This document shows positions 58,388 through 64,000 of a DNA stretch of 64,000 nt, in pieces. The translations under genes were made by a program, and so were the position numbers. The notes beneath the pieces are model-generated. The model did not search any database, had not been told where the DNA came from, and saw only the letters and a program-made list of their open reading frames with translations. Source of the stretch: Paenibacillus sp. NAIST15-1 (GTDB taxonomy: Bacteria; Bacillota; Bacilli; Paenibacillales; Paenibacillaceae). Each line of letters opens with the position of its first letter. The first letter of the stretch is position 1. The stretch lies in the NCBI RefSeq assembly GCF_001894745.1, contig NZ_BBYF01000013.1, forward strand, positions 1-64,000, given 5' to 3'.

Positions 58388-58717
58388 ATGAAGGTTCTAT
58401 ATGGGTTTTTAGCGTTGCTTGGGATTGTGCTGCCGTACTCTCAGTTCATTCCCTGGATATACGAACATGGATTGCAGTTACCTTTGCTTATCGAAGAAGC
58501 AGCGAGAACCCGAATTGGCTCATTTGCCTGGTTAGATGTCATTGTATCTGTGATCGTATTATTAGTGTTCATTCGATACGAGGGAAAACGAACCGGGATG
58601 AAAATGAGTTTGTGCTGGATTCCGATACTTGGCACATTAACTGTAGGAGTTTCTTTTGGGCTGCCTATGTTTTTAATGTTGCGAGAACTGCATTTGAAAA
58701 AGATGACAGTTGAATAA
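58388..58717 (+). CDS. DUF2834 membrane protein
   Basis: A 109-residue protein with three membrane helices (about 3-22, 50-64, 74-95). The DUF2834 pattern is clear: PLLIEEAARTRIGSFAWLDVIVS and TLTVGVSFGLPMFLMLRE. Function of the family is unknown. A GTGGGGGAATCAG site precedes ATG 58388. An overlapping frame at 58375 is a shadow. Confidence 0.8.
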   Translation: MKVLYGFLALLGIVLPYSQFIPWIYEHGLQLPLLIEEAARTRIGSFAWLDVIVSVIVLLVFIRYEGKRTGMKMSLCWIPILGTLTVGVSFGLPMFLMLRELHLKKMTVE

Positions 58718-59085
58718 CCCTACGTATAATACCTCTGAAATTCGCTGGAATGGCTGCAGATAGGGGAAATTAATGTGGTCACATTTGTGAAAGACAAAAA
58801 TTATCTTACGGAAAAAGGGCTCAACCTTCAACCTAATAATCATAACTTGTAGTAAAAAACGGCAAATTAAAGTACGAGGCAACGGCTGTGGAGCATTCGT
58901 GAGCAACAGCTTGATGCTGCTCGGTCTAATACCTATATTTACTCCATGCAGATGGATGGCCAATTAATAGAACCATCTAATGTATGTAAAATATCCCTTT
59001 TAGAAGTGAACTTTTTATTACTTGCACAGACGCTGCTGACAATGATGATGCCAGCAGCGTCGTTGTAACATGGAGAAGAGAGGCT
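58718..59085. other. gap with decayed coding sequence
   Basis: No intact gene. Pieces such as EINVVTFVKDKNYLTEKGLN (58767-58826) and YSMQMDGQLIEPSNVCKISL (58942-59001) appear in different frames, so this is probably a decayed gene I could not identify. A hairpin ACGCTGCTG / CAGCAGCGT (59030-59062) may end the minus-strand transporter operon. Confidence 0.45.
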
Positions 59086-59853
59086 TTATATCGAATATTC
59101 CGTTGAATATCCATTGAGCGTGTTAACGTAATTTCTAATAAACTTCTTGGTTCTTTCATTTTGCGTGTGCAAAAATAGCTCCTCGGGTGTTCCTTCCTCG
59201 ATAATGTAACCATCTGCCATAAAAATGACGCGGTCGGCTACATTTCGAGCAAAATCCATCTCGTGCGTAACGATAATCATGGTCGTATTTTTCTTCGTAA
59301 CTTCTTTAATCACATGCAGCACTTCTTCCACTAATTCCGGATCCAATGACGATGTAGGCTCATCGAATAAGATCACATAGGGATCAAGCGCTAATGCTCT
59401 GGCGATACCAACTCGCTGCTGCTGTCCACCTGAAAGTGCGGCTGGATAATGATGCTCTCTGCCTTCCAATCCGACCTCGTGCAGCAGCTGCATGCCAATC
59501 TCAATGGCCTGCGCTTTATTCATCTTGCGAGTGACGATTAGGGATTCCGTAACGTTCTCCAGAGCTGTTTTATGCTTGAATAGGTTATAATTCTGGAACA
59601 CCATCGCCGTTTTCTGTCGCAGCTGATAGACATCCTTCTTCGTATATTTCTCCGCGTTGATCTGAACACCATCGATTGTAATGTTGCCTTTCTGAGGCTG
59701 TTCCAATAAGTTGAGCGTACGTAAAAAGGTGGACTTTCCTGAGCCAGATGGGCCGATGATGGCGATAACTTCTCCCTTATCGATTTGAAGATTGATCCCT
59801 TTTAACACATCGGTATTTCCGTAGCTTTTATGCAAATTGTCGATTGTAATCAT
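59086..59853 (-). CDS. amino acid ABC transporter ATP-binding protein
   Basis: A 255-residue GlnQ-type ATPase: Walker A GPSGSGKST (about 34-42), Q-loop MVFQNYNLF, signature LSGGQQQRVGIARAL, Walker B VILFDEPTSSLDP and the switch His in IIVTHEMDFA. It energises import of a polar amino acid or cystine with the permease and binding protein upstream on the minus strand. It begins 12 bp after the permease stop. Close relatives include TcyC and YxeO; the exact substrate cannot be read here. Confidence 0.93.
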   Translation of the reverse strand: MITIDNLHKSYGNTDVLKGINLQIDKGEVIAIIGPSGSGKSTFLRTLNLLEQPQKGNITIDGVQINAEKYTKKDVYQLRQKTAMVFQNYNLFKHKTALENVTESLIVTRKMNKAQAIEIGMQLLHEVGLEGREHHYPAALSGGQQQRVGIARALALDPYVILFDEPTSSLDPELVEEVLHVIKEVTKKNTTMIIVTHEMDFARNVADRVIFMADGYIIEEGTPEELFLHTQNERTKKFIRNYVNTLNGYSTEYSI

Positions 59854-59865
59854 ATGTTGCTCCTC

Positions 59866-60534
59866 CTATCGATAAGGCTTCTCCATTCTCCATTCAATTC
59901 GGGATTGAATCGAGGAGAAGATTGCAGTGACGACCCAGTAGATGAATCCAACTGCCAGAAATGCCTCCAGGAACTTATAAGTAACAGCCGCTTCCAGCTT
60001 GGCTTGTCCCAACATGTCTGTGACCCCAATTGTAAAGGCGAGCGAGGTTTCTTTGAAAATCATAATGAAATAGTTCCCGGTTGGCGGGATTGCGGTTCTT
60101 GCAGCTTGTGGCAGTACAATTCTTCGAATTGCTTGCCATCTTGTCATACCGACGGATAAAGCTGCTTCAGCTTGCCCTTTATCTACCGATGCCAACGCGG
60201 ATCGGAAGACTTCCGATAGATATGCGGCGTTGCGCAAGCTTAATGCGATGATGACGGCTGTAACTGCATCCATCGAATTCATCCACGGGAACAGCTGCGG
60301 CATACCAAAATAAAAAACAAAGATTTGAATGAGGGACGGCGTTCCCCTGAAGTAAGAAATAATTACGAGTAAGATCGGATAAATGATCTTTGTTTTATTT
60401 GAAATGATCCAAGTAAACACCATGCCTAGCAAAATAGCGAATAAGAAAGCCAGCAGCGTGATATACAGGACGAGCGGCAAATATTCGAGCAGCGATGGAA
60501 ACAGCCCAAGCATATACTTCACATCGAAATTCAT
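59866..60534 (-). CDS. amino acid ABC transporter permease
   Basis: A 222-residue permease of the His/Glu/Gln/Arg/opine family (TIGR01726 type). About five membrane helices; the family's N-terminal segment (LLEYLPLVLYITLLAFLFAILLG) and the ATPase-contact EAA loop (QAEAALSVGMTRWQAIRRIVLPQAARTAIPP) are present. It lies between the binding-protein gene and the ATPase gene. A small hairpin at 60589-60605 separates it from the binding-protein gene. Confidence 0.93.
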   Translation of the reverse strand: MNFDVKYMLGLFPSLLEYLPLVLYITLLAFLFAILLGMVFTWIISNKTKIIYPILLVIISYFRGTPSLIQIFVFYFGMPQLFPWMNSMDAVTAVIIALSLRNAAYLSEVFRSALASVDKGQAEAALSVGMTRWQAIRRIVLPQAARTAIPPTGNYFIMIFKETSLAFTIGVTDMLGQAKLEAAVTYKFLEAFLAVGFIYWVVTAIFSSIQSRIEWRMEKPYR

Positions 60535-60588
60535 GGATAGACACCACCAATTGTAGTCTTAATTCATGTTGAATAGGGAATGAAGAAA

Positions 60589-60605
60589 CCCCCTGAAATA
60601 GGGGG
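60589..60605 (-). promoter_or_regulatory. intercistronic hairpin in ABC transporter operon
   Basis: CCCCCT/AGGGGG stem with loop of five bases, followed on the minus strand by TTTCTT. It lies 53 bp after the binding-protein gene and before the permease gene. Structures here often reduce read-through or protect the 5' mRNA, giving more binding protein than permease. Confidence 0.65.
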
Positions 60606-60641
60606 ATCTGTAACATCTAATTATAAGCTGAATGACGAGCT

Positions 60642-61487
60642 TTAAGGTTTCGTCACGTCAATCTCACTCCATTTGTCCGAAAGCTCCTTCAATTTGCCGG
60701 AGTCTTTCAACTCTTGCAGCGCTTTGCTGAACTGCTTAATGAACTCTTCATTCTCTTTGCTCTTCACAAATGGAAATGCATTCTCGGTTGTGTAGAGAGG
60801 CTTCTCCGAGAAAATCTTCAGCGGTAAGCCTTCCTTTTTAATTCGAGAGTGCGCAACAAAGTTACTGTCAATGAAGGCGTCAATCCGCCCCATATCCACT
60901 TCTTTATATGTACCGCTTACGTCTTGATAGGCACGGATATTGATCTCATTCCCATGCTCTTCATTCCACTTTGTTGCATACTTATGCATATTGTTGCCAA
61001 GCAGGGCACCTAGGTTTTTCCCTTTCAAATCATCCATGGACTTGATATCATCACGGTCATTTTTGACGACGAGAGTAACTGAATAATATGCATAGGGATC
61101 GGTAAAGTCATATTTTTCTTTCCGTTCATCGGTAACGGCAATTAGGTTGGCGATAGTGTCGATACGACCGCTGTCCATCATGCCGAATAATCCGGAAAAT
61201 TCAGCTACCGTCCATTCAATTTCATAGCCTAGTTTTTCGCCAACTAGATTCAATACATCGACATCATAGCCTTCAAGCTTTTGGTCCTTACCTTTTGATA
61301 CAAACGGCGGATAAATGCCAGAAGTCCCGACGCGAAGCACTTTTTTCGGTGATGCTCCTTGGGCATCCTTCGCGATATTCGAATTGGCAGAATCGCCAGT
61401 TTTACCTGCACCACAGGCGGTTAGAAATACGGCAAAGATCGTTAACGTTAACAATAGACGATAGGATTTAGATAAATGCTGCTTCAT
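60642..61487 (-). CDS. amino acid ABC transporter substrate-binding lipoprotein
   Basis: A 281-residue lipoprotein (lipobox LTAC, Cys about 25) of the SBP_bac_3 family. Segments: VLRVGTSGIYPPFV, LEGYDVDVLNLVGEKLGYEIEW, SGRIDTIANLIAVTDERKEKYDF, DMGRIDAFIDSNFVAHSRI. The second strand pair TSGIYPPF differs a little from the usual TxAxYPPF. It resembles TcyA/YxeM cystine or cysteine-derivative binders, but the ligand is not sure. ATG 61487 has AGGAGG five bases upstream; the longer ORF start at 61511 has no ribosome site. Confidence 0.9.
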   Translation of the reverse strand: MKQHLSKSYRLLLTLTIFAVFLTACGAGKTGDSANSNIAKDAQGASPKKVLRVGTSGIYPPFVSKGKDQKLEGYDVDVLNLVGEKLGYEIEWTVAEFSGLFGMMDSGRIDTIANLIAVTDERKEKYDFTDPYAYYSVTLVVKNDRDDIKSMDDLKGKNLGALLGNNMHKYATKWNEEHGNEINIRAYQDVSGTYKEVDMGRIDAFIDSNFVAHSRIKKEGLPLKIFSEKPLYTTENAFPFVKSKENEEFIKQFSKALQELKDSGKLKELSDKWSEIDVTKP

Positions 61488-61636
61488 AATGTCCTCCTGT
61501 AGATTGTGCATGCTTGCATCTTATGTGTAGTGTAAACATATGCGTAAAGTCGGAATTGATAGATAAGGAATTCAACAAAACGAATGAAATGAACGTGCTC
61601 TAAGAATATATGTTCAGAGCTTTGGCGACAAAGAGA

Positions 61637-62155
61637 TTACTTTGCCAGGAGAGCTTCGATTTCAGCCTTCAATTCGTCTGCATCAATTTCTTTAGGGAAC
61701 TGATATTCTTTATTGTTGATAAATACAGTAGGAACCATCCTCACGTTTCTGCGAATGGCTTCTGCCGTGACATGCAAGCTAATTTCCGTGTTATCCGGCT
61801 CTTCTTGCAGTTGATAGTTGGAAGCTAGTAGATTTTTGATTTCCTGATTGTTCAACTGATCCCATTGGGATTGGGTTTTGAACAATTCTTTGATAATCTC
61901 TCTTGCACGAGCAGGATTTCTATAGTCCAAGAACAAGTTAACCAGCGTTCCATTTAACAGCATCTCTCTAGGCTTATCATAATGCTTGACGATAAATTCA
62001 ACTTGACCTTGTTCCAAGAAGGCTGGCAGAACATCTTCCGCGATGCCGAAGAAGGTTGCGCAGTAAGGGCAGGTTAAATTCAAAAATACCTCAACCTTAA
62101 TAGGGGCGTCTTTCTGTCCAAAACTCAATTGTCTGTTCTCAATGTGATTGGTCAT
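61637..62155 (-). CDS. DsbA-like thioredoxin-domain protein
   Basis: A 172-residue thioredoxin-fold protein with the redox motif CPYC (NLTCPYCATFF, about 30-38), the helical DsbA insert (about 60-125) and the cis-Pro segment MVPTVFINNKEY (about 138-149). There is no signal peptide, so it is probably cytosolic, like the BdbD/YyaL-type soluble relatives that reduce or oxidise protein thiols. It has its own minus-strand promoter at 62195-62223 and is divergent from the marR gene. A thioredoxin beside a MarR-type (possibly redox-sensing) regulator is suggestive. Confidence 0.88.
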   Translation of the reverse strand: MTNHIENRQLSFGQKDAPIKVEVFLNLTCPYCATFFGIAEDVLPAFLEQGQVEFIVKHYDKPREMLLNGTLVNLFLDYRNPARAREIIKELFKTQSQWDQLNNQEIKNLLASNYQLQEEPDNTEISLHVTAEAIRRNVRMVPTVFINNKEYQFPKEIDADELKAEIEALLAK

Positions 62156-62194
62156 GTTTAACCCGCTTTCTTAGAAGAATGTTGATACTAGTAA

Positions 62195-62223
62195 ACTATA
62201 ATTATTCCGACCTATATTGTCAA
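62195..62223 (-). promoter_or_regulatory. promoter of DsbA-like gene
   Basis: On the minus strand, TTGACA (62223-62218) and TATAGT (62200-62195) are spaced by 17 bp: near-consensus sigma-A promoter, 40 bp before the start codon. Confidence 0.75.
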
Positions 62224-62305
62224 CATTAATTGCTATCGGTTAAAAGCTAAGTTACCATACTACAATCCATTATCGAATAATTTGACTTATCGCAGCTGCC
62301 CCTCT

Positions 62306-62330
62306 AATATATTAGGTATCTAACATATTT
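62306..62330. promoter_or_regulatory. MarR operator 1
   Basis: Imperfect palindrome AATATATTAGGTATCTAACATATTT just before marR. Read on the other strand it is nearly identical to the site at 62797-62821, so both are probably bound by the same MarR dimer. Confidence 0.7.
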
Positions 62331-62345
62331 CAGAGGGTGAGCTGC

Positions 62346-62783
62346 GTGAACATCTATGAACAAGTAAAACAAATTAATGAAGCTGATTATGCCATTAACC
62401 GCTTGATTTTTAAACACTATGAACCATATTTAGCTAGCTCTATCACCACTCAGCAAGCCGTGTTGCTGGATATTGTATATGCAGCCAACAAAATAACGGT
62501 AGGTGAGATTGCTATAGAAATGAACATTAGTTCTAGTGCAGTAAGCCAGCTTATTGCGAAGATGGAGAAAAACCAGTTTATTCATCGTGCTATCAATCCT
62601 GATAATCGCCGAGAAGTGTTTATTACGCTAGGAATTAAAGGCGAGGAGTACTTTGAAAAGCAAGAATATGTCGAGCGCTCTGTGGCCGATCGTTTATTTT
62701 CTAAACTAACTGTTGCCGAACGTAACGAGTTAGAAAGAATTACGAAAAAATTGAAACAAATTGCAGCTGAAGAGTTCATTTGA
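62346..62783 (+). CDS. MarR family transcriptional regulator
   Basis: A 145-residue winged-helix regulator. The recognition region is KITVGEIAIEMNISSSAVSQLIAKMEKNQFIHRA and the wing is INPDNRREVFITLGIKG. Flanking helices form the dimer. There is no Cys in the ligand pocket region apart from none seen, so a redox-sensing role by Cys is unlikely for this subtype. GTG 62346 has AGAGGGTGAG upstream and fits better than GTG 62337. Palindromic operators lie before it and before the downstream serine hydrolase gene, which indicates autoregulation and control of that gene. Confidence 0.9.
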   Translation: MNIYEQVKQINEADYAINRLIFKHYEPYLASSITTQQAVLLDIVYAANKITVGEIAIEMNISSSAVSQLIAKMEKNQFIHRAINPDNRREVFITLGIKGEEYFEKQEYVERSVADRLFSKLTVAERNELERITKKLKQIAAEEFI

Positions 62784-62796
62784 GTTCTTCTCATCC

Positions 62797-62821
62797 AATA
62801 TGTTAGACAACTAATATATTT
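62797..62821. promoter_or_regulatory. MarR operator 2
   Basis: Palindrome AATATGTTAGACAACTAATATATTT between marR and the serine hydrolase gene. It overlaps the region just before the AGGAGG ribosome site, so binding here would block a promoter or read-through. Confidence 0.7.
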
Positions 62822-62834
62822 AGGAGGCTTAATT

Positions 62835-64000
62835 ATGTTTAACTCTATTTATTCTACGCTTGAAAAAATCCAGTTCAATGGTGCAGTTTATGTAGAAACG
62901 AGCAATAACGAAATTGTAGATGTGACAATAGGTTTTGCAGATATGAAGAATTCAGTTCCGATTACGGGGGAAACACTATTTAACATTGCTTCTTTAAGCA
63001 AAATGTACACTGCTGTAATGGTTCTTCAATTAATAGAGCAGAAGGTGATTCATTTTAAAGACAACCTAACAAAGTGGTTTGATACAAGTATCTTTAAAGA
63101 TGTAACGATTAAAGATTTGTTGATGCATACATCCGGTATCCCAGAATATATCGATAATTCTTCAGTTGAGAAAATTGAAGATATTTTACATAACAAGGAG
63201 CCTTATTTCCTACCAGGTAGCGGTTGGCTTTATACAAATACAAATTATGTTTTGCTAGCTAAAATTATCGAACAGGCAAGTCAACTTTCTTATGAGGATT
63301 ATTTACAAAGAATGATCGCCCAACCTCTTCAACTTCAAAACACGACAACGAAGCCAAAATTGAAACTAACTGCTGTCGGTAAGCTATTTGATTTTATAAA
63401 TCAGAAATATATCCATGCAACAGACGATCCGATTTTTAAAGATATCGATAAGAAACACGATTTTTATGGTGACGGAGGCATTTATGCAACAGCTCAAGAT
63501 ATAGCCCGATTTGTAAAAGGGTTTCTTCAAGGTAAATTAGTATCGCTTGAAATGGTGAATCGCGCCCTTACTCCTTCACCGTTACATAGCTCATATGGTT
63601 GTGGGTTTATCATTCAAGACGGTTCTATTGGTCACTCTGGTGGTTGGCCTGGCTATTCGTCGCATTGCTTATGTTCCGTGACAAGCGGAGAGGTGACGGT
63701 TCTCTTAACGAATGAAGAGGTAAGCCCTTTTTACGAGCAGCAAATATTAGAATTCTTAAACCAAGCTAGTGAAAGTAAAGAACCTGATGCTCCAAAGCAT
63801 CCTAGTATCATGAAATTCAATAGTGCTGATAATCTCGCAGGTACTTATCAACTCGCTGATGAATATCAAACATCCTTCATAATTAAAGAGGGAATAAACT
63901 CGTATATTATTTCTTTCCATGACCAACATGATACCCATTTATTTAAAGTGGAACCGAACCTGTATTGGATTCGAAATACGATGAGTTATATCGATATTTC
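62835..64000 (+). CDS. serine hydrolase, class C beta-lactamase family (cut by window end)
   Basis: At least 388 residues of a penicillin-binding-protein-like serine hydrolase, still open at base 64000. The catalytic motifs are all present: SxxK as NIASLSKMYT (Ser about 54), YxN as WLYTNTNYVLLAKII, and HxG as IGHSGGWPGY. No signal peptide. ATG 62835 has AGGAGG with 9-nt spacing. The last 70 residues (DNLAGTYQLADEYQTSF...) look like the start of a lipocalin-like C-terminal domain often found in this subgroup. It is the second partner of the MarR regulator, by shared operators. Confidence 0.9.
   Translation, partial: MFNSIYSTLEKIQFNGAVYVETSNNEIVDVTIGFADMKNSVPITGETLFNIASLSKMYTAVMVLQLIEQKVIHFKDNLTKWFDTSIFKDVTIKDLLMHTSGIPEYIDNSSVEKIEDILHNKEPYFLPGSGWLYTNTNYVLLAKIIEQASQLSYEDYLQRMIAQPLQLQNTTTKPKLKLTAVGKLFDFINQKYIHATDDPIFKDIDKKHDFYGDGGIYATAQDIARFVKGFLQGKLVSLEMVNRALTPSPLHSSYGCGFIIQDGSIGHSGGWPGYSSHCLCSVTSGEVTVLLTNEEVSPFYEQQILEFLNQASESKEPDAPKHPSIMKFNSADNLAGTYQLADEYQTSFIIKEGINSYIISFHDQHDTHLFKVEPNLYWIRNTMSYIDI

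Noticed and set aside
1..64000. tRNA, rRNA, known riboswitch, prophage or toxin genes
   Set aside because: I looked for cloverleaf-like and T-box-like patterns, rRNA stretches, integrase, capsid and LXG/RHS genes and found none that I could support.

Overview
The window looks like chromosomal DNA of a low-to-moderate GC, spore-forming Firmicute, most likely Paenibacillus or a close relative. This rests on gene content: a YesN/YesM-type two-component pair with a helper binding protein, S-layer homology domains on secreted proteins, a sporulene-type triterpene cyclase, and many TTG/GTG starts behind strong AGGAGG-like ribosome sites. I saw no rRNA, tRNA, CRISPR array or prophage. The genus call is inference.

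Layout. 0-5.3 kb: small accessory genes (broken alpha/beta hydrolase, phosphodiester glycosidase, Nudix hydrolase, alanyl-tRNA editing protein, IseA-like lipoprotein). 5.97-19.85 kb: one giant NRPS gene of about 4,628 codons with four C-A-T modules and a terminal thioester reductase. The A-domain codes read as Val, Val, Leu-like, Leu-like, so the predicted product is an N-capped tetrapeptide aldehyde or alcohol. The modules are near-identical tandem units of 3,153-3,171 bp, and the last two carry an exchanged A-core segment of 864 bp. 20.3-25.0 kb: small proteins, a dead Nudix gene, a MATE exporter and a DinB-like protein. 25.2-33.3 kb: a galactose/glucose sensing and uptake locus (response regulator, histidine kinase, lipoprotein sensor, mglB, mglA, mglC), followed by a 151-bp MITE-like insertion. 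34.4-36.6 kb: insertion-sequence scrap, with an IS3/IS150-type element nested in an IS1182-like transposase remnant. 36.8-39.8 kb: a run of immunity-type orphan genes (DUF2314/Imm33, DUF5071, a decayed DUF4279). 39.9-48.8 kb: GNAT, AraC regulator with proline dehydrogenase, MFS exporter with an Lrp regulator, a serine hydrolase, an S41 peptidase and a DUF218 protein. 49.2-54.8 kb: a cell-surface protease cluster (SLH-S9 peptidase, SLH/PrcB-like protein, S9 peptidase with a lost catalytic His). 54.9-58.7 kb: triterpene cyclase, YCII protein, dead GNAT, DUF2834 protein. 59.1-64.0 kb: an amino-acid ABC transporter, a DsbA-like thioredoxin, and a MarR regulator with a class C beta-lactamase-like protein cut by the window end.

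The most unusual signals are these. (1) The single-gene NRPS with subdomain exchange and a reductive ending. (2) A dispersed promoter-hairpin-ribosome-site module placed in front of several unrelated small genes. (3) A hairpin that buries the ribosome site of the proline dehydrogenase gene. (4) An S9 peptidase whose catalytic His appears to be Tyr. (5) The same 25-bp palindrome both before marR and before its downstream partner. All family calls were made by reading the sequence, without database searches.
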